Assembly: GCA_947463885.1 (NCBI GenBank)
Contig: CANHUQ010000004.1
Coordinates: 1 to 47,853 of the forward strand
Source: Burkholderiales bacterium
GTDB lineage: Bacteria > Pseudomonadota > Gammaproteobacteria > Burkholderiales > Burkholderiaceae_E
Direction of reading: 5' to 3'
DNA length: 47,853 nucleotides
In this document: positions 37,087 through 45,392 of the stretch, one piece after another
Numbering within the stretch: the first letter of the stretch is position 1
Layout: each line of letters begins with the position of its first letter
Program-made: the position numbers and the translations under genes
The notes under the pieces: generated by a model
Database searches by the model: none
Seen by the model: only the letters and a program-made list of their open reading frames with translations
What the model was told of the DNA's origin: nothing

Positions 37087-38214
37087 CTAGATGTCGCCTT
37101 GTCCGGCCGACCCGGCAGGCTGAGCCGGCTGCACATTCAAGCTTTCGGGCACCGGTCCGACAGCAGCGGGCGGTGCGCTGCGGGCCGGCTCGTACGCCGG
37201 GCTCACGATTGCCGGCGCGACCGCTGGCTCTGAAGTGACCGGTGCATCGACCATGGCCGCAGTGCGCACCATCACCGCCCGCTCGGTGCGGGGCGCCACC
37301 ATGGCGAGTTCGGCAGGGATGGGCTTTCCGGCCGCTGCAGCGGCAATGCGATCGCGCGCATTGAGCACTTTGGCGCCATAGCCGCCATCGTTATCCATCA
37401 GCGCGGCCCCCACATACGACTTGAGAGCGCCCTCGACCGAGCCATCGCGCTGGATGTACTCGCGCAAGATGGCGCTGCCAACCCGGATATTGGCCACCGG
37501 ATCAAACGCTGCCCGAATGCCGCCGAAGGGCATGAACTTTTCGACGTGCACGCGGGTGAGCACCTGCATCAGACCCTGAGCGCCGGCGGAACTCTGCGCC
37601 CGCGGATCGAAGCTGGATTCAACCGACATCACGGCCAGGACCAGCATGGGGTCAATGCGCGCATCGCGGGCCGCCAGGTAGGCGTGATGAACGAATTCGG
37701 TGGTGGCATCCAGGGTGACGCGATAGCGCGCAGCGATGAAGCGCGCGATATTGGCCTGTTCACGCTCGAGCTGGCGGGGTTTGCGCGCCGAATCGTCTGC
37801 CTCAACCCGCATGTTCAGCCAGGGTTCGAACCGGGCGGACTCGCCCGTGAATGCAGACGACGCAGCCATCGACAGGGCCGCAGCAACAGGCACCGTGGGC
37901 AAGGGCTGATCGATGAGTTCGTCACCCATGGGGAGCATGGCCACGGTACTCGCGGTGGCCGCAGGTACATTGGACAAGGCCGCCGACATCGCAGCATGCA
38001 CACGTGTGCGTTGAGCCAGCGCATCCGCGCCGCCGAGAGTGCCATGCACAGCCACCACGGCCAACAGTGCCACCGGCGCCGCATACCGCACGATGCGCCC
38101 CAACGCAGTGGTCAGGCGCACCCGTTCCCGAGGCGCCGTACGCCCCACCGACTGTTCGGGCAGCGCCCGTGCTTGGGACGCGCTGCCTGCTGCGATTGGT
38201 GATCGATCGATCAT
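37087..38214 (-). CDS. Membrane-anchored lytic transglycosylase (SLT-like)
   Basis: 375 residues from ATG 38214 (MIDRSPIAAG); the frame is open to 38271. One membrane helix covers about 43-58. The transglycosylase domain (about 175-290) has the catalytic glutamate E199 in VMSVESSFDPRAQSSAGAQGLMQVLT. A proline/alanine-rich tail ends the protein. It cleaves peptidoglycan glycan strands to form 1,6-anhydro ends, from the inner-membrane side. An exact 20-bp palindrome lies 34 bp upstream of the start. Confidence 0.9.
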   Translation of the reverse strand: MIDRSPIAAGSASQARALPEQSVGRTAPRERVRLTTALGRIVRYAAPVALLAVVAVHGTLGGADALAQRTRVHAAMSAALSNVPAATASTVAMLPMGDELIDQPLPTVPVAAALSMAASSAFTGESARFEPWLNMRVEADDSARKPRQLEREQANIARFIAARYRVTLDATTEFVHHAYLAARDARIDPMLVLAVMSVESSFDPRAQSSAGAQGLMQVLTRVHVEKFMPFGGIRAAFDPVANIRVGSAILREYIQRDGSVEGALKSYVGAALMDNDGGYGAKVLNARDRIAAAAAGKPIPAELAMVAPRTERAVMVRTAAMVDAPVTSEPAVAPAIVSPAYEPARSAPPAAVGPVPESLNVQPAQPAGSAGQGDI

Positions 38215-38766
38215 CCACGCTCCTGTGCGGCAGACGACACCGCTGCATCCCGTTCGATCGAACGGGAACATGACGCGACAGCGCTCAGGCTGTCAGGACT
38301 GCATCCGCCTTGCAGGCGCACGAACCGTGCGCAGGCCGGATACCCATGTGGCGACCAGGTCGCCGGGACGCTCAGACGGGCCCACTCAGGGAACCCGTTT
38401 GGGGTGGTCGCCCTCTGGATGGCGCAAGACTCAGCGCGCGAGGTGGGGCGATCCGTTGAGACGAGGCCCGATCTGCTGCCTTCGCCACCTGCCCAATACA
38501 ACCCTACATGACCGCTTGGGGGCAGGTTTCAACCGTTGATGGGGTGGAGTCTACCAGCCGGACCGGTCCGGTCAAATACCGGGGGCGGCCGGCGACCGGC
38601 GCAGCGTCCTGCAGGAGTTGGCCTCGTCGGCCGACCTGCAGAGCCCGAATGGGTGGTGCACATGACCTGATATCCAGGCGAGCACCATGGCCTGGCGGGT
38701 CAATTCTTGGCGAACCAGACCGTGTGAGAGGATGTCGTTCACCCACCTCTGAACTTGGCGACACCA
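38215..38766. other. 552-bp divergent intergenic region with palindromes, no gene recognised
   Basis: The gap lies between the lytic transglycosylase (minus) and ubiD (plus). It holds the exact palindrome TCCCGTTCGATCGAACGGGA (38248-38267), the palindrome CCGGACCGGTCCGG (38558-38571), and a strong hairpin at 38609-38641 (outer arms CTGCAGG/CCTGCAG, inner arms TTGGCC/GGCCGA). I tested it by eye for tRNA, 6S RNA, RNase P and the common riboswitches and saw none. Short ORFs here do not look like proteins. Confidence 0.6.
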
Positions 38767-40323
38767 ATGCGCTATGCCGATCTGCGCGACTTCATTGCGC
38801 AACTTGAATCCCAGGGCGAATTGCGCCGAATCGCCGCGCCGGTGTCACCACGCTTCGAGATGACCGAGATTGCCGACCGGGTCTTGCGCGCCCAGGGGCC
38901 CGCCCTGCTTTTTGAACAGCCGAGCGACGCCGGTCGCAGCTGGGCGCATCCCGTGCTCGCCAACCTGTTCGGCACACCACGCCGGGTGGCACTGGGGATG
39001 GGGGAGGACTCGGTCGATGCCCTGCGCGAAGTGGGGGCACTGCTCGCCTACCTGAAAGAGCCCGAACCGCCAAAAGGCCTGAAAGACGCCTGGGACAAGC
39101 TGCCTGTGTTGCGGCAGGTGCTGAACATGGCGCCCAGAGAAGTCTCGCGGGCGCCCTGCCAGCAGCAGGTGCGCGAAGGCAATGAAGTGGATCTGGGCAA
39201 GCTGCCGGTACAGACCTGCTGGCCAGGGGATGTGGCACCGCTCATCACCTGGGGCCTGGTCATTACGCGCGGCCCCAACCGCACCCGTCAGAACCTGGGC
39301 ATCTATCGGCAGCAGGTGATCGGCCCCAACCGCACCATCATGCGCTGGTTGGCCCATCGGGGCGGCGCATTGGATTTTCGGGATCATGCCGCTGCTCACC
39401 CCGGCACACCGTTTCCGATCTCGGTGGCGCTGGGCGCCGACCCGGCCACCATCCTGGGGGCGGTCACGCCGGTTCCGGACAGCCTGTCCGAGTATCAGTT
39501 CGCCGGGCTGTTGCGCGGCGCCAAGACCGAACTCGTGAAATGTCTGGGCAACGACCTGCGGGTGCCAGCCAGCGCCGAAATCGTCCTGGAAGGAGCCATT
39601 CGGCCCGATCCGGATGGCACCCTCACCCTTGAACATGCACGGCGCCTGGGTTGGCAGGGTGAGTTACCCGCAGCGGCGCGCACGGGCTGGGAAATGGCGC
39701 TGGAAGGGCCGTACGGGGATCACACCGGCTACTACAACGAGCAGGACTGGTTCCCGGTGTTCGCCATCGATCGCATGACCTTGCGCGACAACGCCATCTA
39801 CCACTCGACCTATACCGGCAAACCGCCCGACGAACCCGCCATCCTGGGCGTGGCGCTGAACGAAGTCTTCGTGCCGATCCTGCGCAAGCAGTTTTCCGAG
39901 ATCGTGGACTTCTACCTGCCCCCTGAAGGATGTTCCTACCGCATGGCGGTGGTGTCCATGAAGAAGCAGTACCCGGGCCACGCCAAGCGGGTGATGTTCG
40001 GCATCTGGAGTTTCCTGCGCCAGTTCATGTACACCAAGTTCATCATCGTGGTGGACGACGACGTCGATGTGCGCGACTGGAAGGAAGTGATCTGGGCGGT
40101 CACCACACGCGTGGATCCCTTGCGCGACACCACACTGGTCGACCGTACGCCGATCGATTACCTGGACTTCGCGTCGCCGGTGTCGGGCCTGGGCTCGAAG
40201 ATGGGCATTGATGCGACCAACAAATGGCCGGGCGAAAGCGATCGGGAGTGGGGGCGGACCATCAGCATGTCGCCCGAGGTGAAAAAGCGAGTCGACGACA
40301 TGTGGGCGGGCCTGGGGCTGTAG
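38767..40323 (+). CDS. ubiD: UbiD-family decarboxylase (4-hydroxy-3-polyprenylbenzoate decarboxylase)
   Basis: 518 residues from ATG 38767 ([22 protein letters not shown]), matching the family start; a TTG 12 bp earlier is in frame. Full-length UbiD: the prenylated-FMN binding region with [19 protein letters not shown], and the C-terminal [15 protein letters not shown] and [12 protein letters not shown]. It removes CO2 from 3-polyprenyl-4-hydroxybenzoate in ubiquinone synthesis, using cofactor made by UbiX. No ubiX is in the window. Confidence 0.95.
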   Translation: MRYADLRDFIAQLESQGELRRIAAPVSPRFEMTEIADRVLRAQGPALLFEQPSDAGRSWAHPVLANLFGTPRRVALGMGEDSVDALREVGALLAYLKEPEPPKGLKDAWDKLPVLRQVLNMAPREVSRAPCQQQVREGNEVDLGKLPVQTCWPGDVAPLITWGLVITRGPNRTRQNLGIYRQQVIGPNRTIMRWLAHRGGALDFRDHAAAHPGTPFPISVALGADPATILGAVTPVPDSLSEYQFAGLLRGAKTELVKCLGNDLRVPASAEIVLEGAIRPDPDGTLTLEHARRLGWQGELPAAARTGWEMALEGPYGDHTGYYNEQDWFPVFAIDRMTLRDNAIYHSTYTGKPPDEPAILGVALNEVFVPILRKQFSEIVDFYLPPEGCSYRMAVVSMKKQYPGHAKRVMFGIWSFLRQFMYTKFIIVVDDDVDVRDWKEVIWAVTTRVDPLRDTTLVDRTPIDYLDFASPVSGLGSKMGIDATNKWPGESDREWGRTISMSPEVKKRVDDMWAGLGL

Positions 40324-40344
40324 GCGCCGCGGGCGGTCGCCACA

Positions 40345-41925
40345 TCAGTTCGACGAATACACCCAGCGCAGCAGGGCGTCTTGTGCAGCACCGCTGCTTT
40401 GGGCGCGCGGCCCGTTGATCAGCATGACGACCGCATAGCGCCGCCCCGACGCCGCATCCACATAGCCTGCAATGCTGCGCACGTCGTTCAGACTGCCGGT
40501 CTTGATCCAGGCGTTGCCGGCCACCGGATCGGACTTCAGGCGGCTTTTCATCGTGCCGTCCACACCGACCACCGGCAGGGACTCTATATATATAGGGGCG
40601 TGCGGACTGCGCGAGGCATCGATCAGCAGGCGCGCCAGGCTCGCCGGCGAGATACGCTCACGCCGCGACAGCCCGGAGCCGTTGTCGATCACGATCTCAG
40701 GGGTACGCAGGCCACGCTTTTCAAGCCAGGCATTGAGTGTGGCGCGCGCACGCTCCAGGGTGGCGGGGCGGCGACGCTGCGGGTCAGCCGAGGTATGCAG
40801 CAGCACCTGACGCGCCATCACATTGTTGCTGTACTTGTTGATGTCCTTGACCACATCGGCCAGTGTGCGGGGCGAATCCCAGCGCAGCAGTACCGGCAGG
40901 TTTGGCTCGATGCGCCGCTCGACCACCGTGCGCCCCTCCCAGACGCCACCGGCTGCCCGCCAGGCTGAGGCGAAAAATCCATGGATGAACTGGCGGTGAT
41001 TGAGCACGGCCACCATGGTCGACTGCTCGCCGCAGGCAGGTGAATACTGACCCGCGACCCGAATGGTGGGTGCATCCTCAGGACCGATTTCGCGAATCGA
41101 CAATCCCGCAATGCCGAAGCGACATCCGCCGCGCGCGAGCTTCACCTCATCGACGATCGGCACCGCGAGCGGCGGATCCATGTCGACGGCCAGCCCGCCG
41201 GTTTGCGGGCGCACCGAGACACGGGTCGCCTTGAAGTTCATCAACGCCGCGCTGGGCCTCACGTTGTAGGGCTGCGAGCGGTCGCCATCGAAGGCCTCCA
41301 CGGCCGCGTCGCCCACGTCGTAGAGCGAATCGTCGACCACCAGATTGCCGCGGATCTCTCGCAGACCATTGGCCCGCAGCCGCATGATCAGCTCGGTCAG
41401 GTCTTCGATGACAAATTTCGGGTCGCCACCGCCCTGCAGCACCAGATCGCCCTGCAATACATCGCCGACCAGCTGCCCGCGCATCATGATCTGTGTACGC
41501 CAGCGGAAATTCGGCCCCATCAGCGACAGCGCCGCGTGGGTCGTGACCAGCTTCATAGTCGAGGCCGGATTGAACGCGACCTCGGCGTTGTGCCAGACCA
41601 GCGGCGCCCCGCCATCCAGCGGCACGACAGCCACCCCGTACTCATGCGGGGCGAGCGCGGCGGCGCGCATCGCTTCAGCCACCACTGCAGGCACTGCCAT
41701 CCCAGCCAGACCACTGGCCGGCGCGGGCGGCTGGCGGCCGGGCCCATCGGGCGACATGGCGGGCTGCGTGGGCTCGGCCGTCATGTTGGGCGCGGTGCCG
41801 TAGGCGGGCAGTGGTGTCTGCGCAGACGCAGCCAACACCCCGCAGAGCGCGACACATCCCATCAGCGCCCGAACGAGCAGGCAGGCAACACATCGAAGAG
41901 GCACCATAATCGACGATGATCTCAT
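40345..41925 (-). CDS. dacB: D-alanyl-D-alanine carboxypeptidase/endopeptidase (PBP4 type)
   Basis: 526 residues from ATG 41925; ATG 41907 is equally possible. The frame is open far upstream to 44505, but that extension is antisense to the amt and SDR genes and is not real. The signal peptide ends at ASA near residue 36. The active-site serine S122 is in S-T-M-K, followed by the S-N-N motif in KYSNNVMARQ and K-T-G in WIKTGSLNDVRS. It trims pentapeptides or cross-links of peptidoglycan in the periplasm. A (TA)n run at 40584-40595 is unusual for this genome. Confidence 0.93.
   Translation of the reverse strand: MRSSSIMVPLRCVACLLVRALMGCVALCGVLAASAQTPLPAYGTAPNMTAEPTQPAMSPDGPGRQPPAPASGLAGMAVPAVVAEAMRAAALAPHEYGVAVVPLDGGAPLVWHNAEVAFNPASTMKLVTTHAALSLMGPNFRWRTQIMMRGQLVGDVLQGDLVLQGGGDPKFVIEDLTELIMRLRANGLREIRGNLVVDDSLYDVGDAAVEAFDGDRSQPYNVRPSAALMNFKATRVSVRPQTGGLAVDMDPPLAVPIVDEVKLARGGCRFGIAGLSIREIGPEDAPTIRVAGQYSPACGEQSTMVAVLNHRQFIHGFFASAWRAAGGVWEGRTVVERRIEPNLPVLLRWDSPRTLADVVKDINKYSNNVMARQVLLHTSADPQRRRPATLERARATLNAWLEKRGLRTPEIVIDNGSGLSRRERISPASLARLLIDASRSPHAPIYIESLPVVGVDGTMKSRLKSDPVAGNAWIKTGSLNDVRSIAGYVDAASGRRYAVVMLINGPRAQSSGAAQDALLRWVYSSN
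40584..40595. repeat. TA dinucleotide run inside dacB
   Basis: CTATATATATAG is a 12-bp palindrome of alternating T and A in GC-rich coding DNA. On the minus strand it encodes Ile-Tyr-Ile with two ATA codons, which are rare in such genomes. Confidence 0.7.
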
Positions 41926-41970
41926 GCAGGGCGGAAACCGCCGTTCGGAACCGACGAGGAGCGTATTCAC

Positions 41971-42741
41971 ATGAAACTTCAAGCAAAGGTCGCGCTGGTC
42001 ACCGGTGGCGCGCAAGGCATCGGTCTGGCTTGCGCCACACGCTTTGCCGAGGACGGGGCACGCGTCGCGATCGTCGATCTGGACGCACGCCGCGGGGCTG
42101 AAGCTGTCCAGGCGATTGGCGCCGATCGCGCGCTCTTCATCGAAGGCGACGTCACCCAGACCGCAACCGCCCTGAAGGCGATCGACGCCACACAAGAACG
42201 ATTCGGGCCGATCGACATCCTGCTGAACAACGCCGGCATCACGCATGCGGCTGACTTCCTCGACCTGGAGGAAGCCGACTTCGACCGCGTGCTGGGCATC
42301 AATCTGCGCTCTTACTTCGTGTTCGGTCAGGCGGTCGCGCGGCGCATGGTGGCGCAGGAGCGCGGCGGCGTGATCATCAACATGTCGAGCGTCAATGCGA
42401 TCCTGGCCATTCCCAATCAGATCCCTTATGTGGTCTCCAAAGGGGGCGTCAACCAGCTGACGCGTGTGATGGCCATGGCGCTGGCACCGCACGGCATACG
42501 CGTCAACGCGATCGGGCCAGGCACCATCGCCACGGACCTGGCGCGCCAGGCGGTGCTCGGCTCGCCTCAGGCCGAACGCACGATCATGTCGCGCACGCCG
42601 CTGGGTCGTCTGGGGGAGCCCTCTGAAGTGGCCAGCGTTGCCGCGTTCCTGGCCAGCGACGAAGGGTCCTACTTCACTGGCCAGACGCTGTACCCGGACG
42701 GCGGCCGCCTGGCGCTCAATTACCTGATGGCGACCGAGTAA
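41971..42741 (+). CDS. Short-chain dehydrogenase/reductase (SDR family)
   Basis: 256 residues behind GAGGAG. The cofactor loop TGGAQGIG (11-18), NNAG (86-89), the catalytic serine (139-140 in MSS), and Y153-x3-K157 are all present. D36 after the second strand (VAIVDLDAR) suggests NAD rather than NADP. The C-terminus GSYFTGQTLYPDGGRLALNY is typical. The substrate is unknown. A hairpin at 42793-42811 may end the transcript. Confidence 0.93.
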   Translation: MKLQAKVALVTGGAQGIGLACATRFAEDGARVAIVDLDARRGAEAVQAIGADRALFIEGDVTQTATALKAIDATQERFGPIDILLNNAGITHAADFLDLEEADFDRVLGINLRSYFVFGQAVARRMVAQERGGVIINMSSVNAILAIPNQIPYVVSKGGVNQLTRVMAMALAPHGIRVNAIGPGTIATDLARQAVLGSPQAERTIMSRTPLGRLGEPSEVASVAAFLASDEGSYFTGQTLYPDGGRLALNYLMATE

Positions 42742-43083
42742 CCCGTCGGCGACCGCGTCAAGCGGCGCCCGTCCGTGACACTGTGAAGCGACCGGCCGCG
42801 GCCTGCGGCCGTGCGACCACGCCTCAATGCGGTGCAAAACCGCCCACTTGGCGTGCACGATACGCACAGCTTGAGCGCACGTTCGTATCCAGAACGTATC
42901 GGGCGAATCCTCCCTGCCCGCGCTCATGGTCACTCGGCCTGAGCGTCCACCGCAGAAGAGCACTGAAAGTAAGGGGCTCGCACAAGAGGCGTGCATTTCC
43001 GATACGCGCACGCTCACTTCCGGAACGATTTGTGCTTTTTCGGTGCATCGCACTGAGCCCAGAGACGCTCCCGGAGAAAGCAG
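42742..43083. promoter_or_regulatory. 342-bp region before amt with a repeated CGATACG motif
   Basis: No gene is visible. After a GC hairpin (42793-42811) there is CGATACG at 42858-42864, its reverse complement CGTATCG at 42895-42901, and CGATACG again at 43000-43006. An inverted repeat ACGTTC-N7-GAACGT lies at 42879-42897. These may be binding sites that control the ammonium transporter. No clean NtrC or sigma-54 site was found. Confidence 0.45.
42793..42811 (+). terminator. GC-rich stem-loop after the SDR gene
   Basis: CGGCCGC-GGCCT-GCGGCCG is a perfect 7-bp stem with a 5-nt loop, 51 bp after the SDR stop. There is no T-run, so termination is possible but unproven. Confidence 0.4.
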
Positions 43084-44286
43084 ATGGATGCAATGAAAAC
43101 TGGTACCGACACCTTGTTCATCCTGCTGGGAGCCATCATGGTGCTGGCCATGCATGCCGGCTTCGCCTTCCTGGAGCTCGGCACGGTGCGCTACAAAAAC
43201 CAGGTCAATGCGCTGGTCAAGATCCTGGTCGACTTCGCGGTCTCCACCCTGTCGTACTTCCTGCTGGGTTACCTGGTGGCGTATGGCACCTCGTTTCTGG
43301 TGGGCGCCGACACGCTGGTGCAGAAAAACGGCTACGAGCTCGTCAAGTTCTTTTTCCTGCTGACGTTCGCCGCCGCCATTCCTGCGATCGTTTCCGGGGG
43401 CATTGCGGAGCGTGCCCGCTTTGGCCCGCAGCTGATCGCCACCGCCCTCCTGGTCGGCCTGGTCTACCCGCTCTTCGAGGGCATGACATGGAGCGAGCGC
43501 TTCGGGTTCCAGGCCTGGATCAAGGGCACCTTTGGCGAAAACTTTCACGACTTCGCGGGCTCGGTCGTCGTGCATGCCGTGGGGGGCTGGGTCGGCCTGA
43601 TGGCAGTGCTGGCGCTGGGTGCGCGCAGTGGCCGCTACGGACGGGATGGTCGAATCGCGGCCCATCCGCCCTCCAGCATTCCCTTCCTGGCGCTGGGCAG
43701 TTGGGTGCTGGTCGTCGGCTGGTTCGGCTTCAACGTGATGAGCGCCCAGGAAGTCGGCAAGATCAGCGGGCTGGTGGCGGTCAACTCGCTCATGGCGATG
43801 GTCGGCGGCACATTGGCTGCGACCCTGCTTGGGCGCAACGACCCGGGCTTCGTGCACAACGGCCCGCTGGCCGGGCTGGTAGCGGTCTGCGCGGGCTCGG
43901 ACATCATGCATCCGCTGGGCGCGCTGGTGGTGGGCGGGGTCGCCGGGGCGCTCTTTGTCAGCATGTTCACCCTGACGCAGAACCGCCTCAAGATCGACGA
44001 TGTGCTGGGCGTCTGGCCGCTGCACGGATTGTGTGGTGCATGGGGTGGCGTGGCGGCAGGGGTGTTCGGACAGCAGGCGCTGGGCGGCCTGGGCGGAGTC
44101 AGTCTGGGTGCACAGGTGGTCGGCACGCTGGCGGGCATCACTGTGGCCGTCGTCGGCGGGGGCCTCATCTACTTCGGACTGAAGGCGGTCACCAGCCTGC
44201 GACTCGATCAGGAAGCTGAATTCGAAGGCGCCGATCTCTCCATCCATCGCATCTCGGCCACACCGGAACGCCAGACCTCGGTCTGA
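43084..44286 (+). CDS. amt: Ammonium transporter (Amt/MEP/Rh family)
   Basis: 400 residues, eleven expected membrane helices. Signatures are FLELGTVRYKNQVNAL, DFAGSVVVHAVGGWVGL with H164 (first pore histidine), and WPLHGLCGAWGG (second pore histidine). It begins MDAMKTGTDTLFILL with no cleavable signal. Ammonium enters the cell for assimilation. Unusually for many proteobacteria, no glnK (PII) gene precedes it. GGAGAAAGC before ATG 43084 is the ribosome site. Confidence 0.95.
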   Translation: MDAMKTGTDTLFILLGAIMVLAMHAGFAFLELGTVRYKNQVNALVKILVDFAVSTLSYFLLGYLVAYGTSFLVGADTLVQKNGYELVKFFFLLTFAAAIPAIVSGGIAERARFGPQLIATALLVGLVYPLFEGMTWSERFGFQAWIKGTFGENFHDFAGSVVVHAVGGWVGLMAVLALGARSGRYGRDGRIAAHPPSSIPFLALGSWVLVVGWFGFNVMSAQEVGKISGLVAVNSLMAMVGGTLAATLLGRNDPGFVHNGPLAGLVAVCAGSDIMHPLGALVVGGVAGALFVSMFTLTQNRLKIDDVLGVWPLHGLCGAWGGVAAGVFGQQALGGLGGVSLGAQVVGTLAGITVAVVGGGLIYFGLKAVTSLRLDQEAEFEGADLSIHRISATPERQTSV

Positions 44287-44409
44287 GCGCGCTCGCCGCC
44301 TGCGCCCCGGCCCCTGCGCCTGGGTTCGATGGCCTCGATTCGGTCGCCAGCAGGATGCGACCGAGGCGACCAGCGGCAGCCAAGAGGCCACACAATCACC
44401 GCCCGATAC

Positions 44410-44438
44410 TTGAAAAGGTAAAAATTTCCATTTAAACT
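44410..44438 (+). promoter_or_regulatory. Sigma-70-like promoter of the DUF6502 gene
   Basis: TTGAAA (44410-44415), 17-bp spacer, TAAACT (44433-44438). The AT-rich block stands out from its surroundings. The predicted start point (about 44444-44446) falls on the ATG at 44445, so the mRNA may be leaderless. Confidence 0.6.
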
Positions 44439-44444
44439 CGCGGC

Positions 44445-45392
44445 ATGTCGTCCGCTGAGCTTCCCTCACCTGTCCCAGATGGCGCCCATACGGGCGCCGT
44501 CGCAAGCGGCGCTGTCACGCCCGTTGCACTTGAAGCGCTGCAGGCCATCCTCGCGCCCCTTGCAAAGGTGGCGGTCGACCAAGGCGTGCAATTCGGCCAG
44601 ATGGAAGAACTGCTCAAGCAGGCCATGGTTCAGGCGGCGGTGCAGGCCACTCGCCAGGGCCAGGGCGAACCGGCTCCGGTCAGCCGGCTCAGTGTCATCA
44701 CCGGCATTCACCGCAAGGAAGTCAAACGCCTGCTCGAGCCGACCGCACCCGCGCAATTGGCGGCCAGCGTCACGCCGGCGGCCGAACTGTTCACCCGCTG
44801 GCTCACCTCGCGAGACTGGCAGGGCCCGGACGGCCAACCGCTCGCACTGCCGCGCCGCCCCCCGCCAGACGATGCGCCCAGCTTCGAGCTGCTGGCGCGA
44901 AGCATCACGACGGATGTGCACCCGCGCACCTTGCTCGATGAGCTGATCAGGCTAGAGCTGGTGGCCCACGACATGGAGACCGATCGGGTAGTGCTGCGCG
45001 CCGACAGCTTTGTGCCTGCCGTGCAGCTGCAGACCATGCTGGGATTCCTGGGTGCCAACGTGGGCGACCATCTGGCCGCCGCTCGCGCCAATGTGGCCGC
45101 CAGCCTGCGTTCGGCCCAGCAGCCCGACGCCACACCGATCCGCCCGCCGTTCGTCGAGCAGGCGCTGTTCGCAGATGGATTGAGCGCACAATCGATCACA
45201 GTCGCCATCGAGCAGGCACGCCTGTTCTGGGGCACCTTGCTGCGCACCCTGGCCCCGGAGCTCGAGCGACTCGAAGCCCAGGATCAGGCCGATGCACGTC
45301 CCGCTGATCAGCGGATCCGGATCGGTCTGTATTGCTACGCTGAACCCACCCATCCTCTCTTCTCAGAGAAGCCTTCAGGCCAACATGACTAA
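44445..45392 (+). CDS. DUF6502 family protein
   Basis: 315 residues, alpha-helical and soluble. The region SRLSVITGIHRKEVKRLLEP reads like a helix-turn-helix, so a DNA-binding or regulatory role is possible. Later segments (SFELLARSITTDVHPRTLLDELIRLELV) also fit a winged-helix arrangement. No Shine-Dalgarno precedes ATG 44445. The end overlaps the next gene's start by 8 bp (CATGACTAA), so the two are translationally coupled. The family has no established function. Confidence 0.8.
   Translation: MSSAELPSPVPDGAHTGAVASGAVTPVALEALQAILAPLAKVAVDQGVQFGQMEELLKQAMVQAAVQATRQGQGEPAPVSRLSVITGIHRKEVKRLLEPTAPAQLAASVTPAAELFTRWLTSRDWQGPDGQPLALPRRPPPDDAPSFELLARSITTDVHPRTLLDELIRLELVAHDMETDRVVLRADSFVPAVQLQTMLGFLGANVGDHLAAARANVAASLRSAQQPDATPIRPPFVEQALFADGLSAQSITVAIEQARLFWGTLLRTLAPELERLEAQDQADARPADQRIRIGLYCYAEPTHPLFSEKPSGQHD

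Noticed and set aside
38280-38500. Riboswitch or 6S RNA before the lytic transglycosylase
   Set aside because: I looked for the conserved blocks of cobalamin, c-di-AMP and c-di-GMP riboswitches and of 6S RNA and found none.
42841-42880. Sigma-54 promoter or NtrC site before amt
   Set aside because: TTGGC is present, but no GC doublet follows at the required 10-bp distance; the GTGC/GCAC arms are in the wrong order for NtrC.
41926-44505. Minus-strand open frame extending dacB upstream to give 1386 residues
   Set aside because: The added 860 residues are antisense to amt and the SDR gene, have no domain, and precede the dacB signal peptide. It is an artefact of GC-rich codon use.
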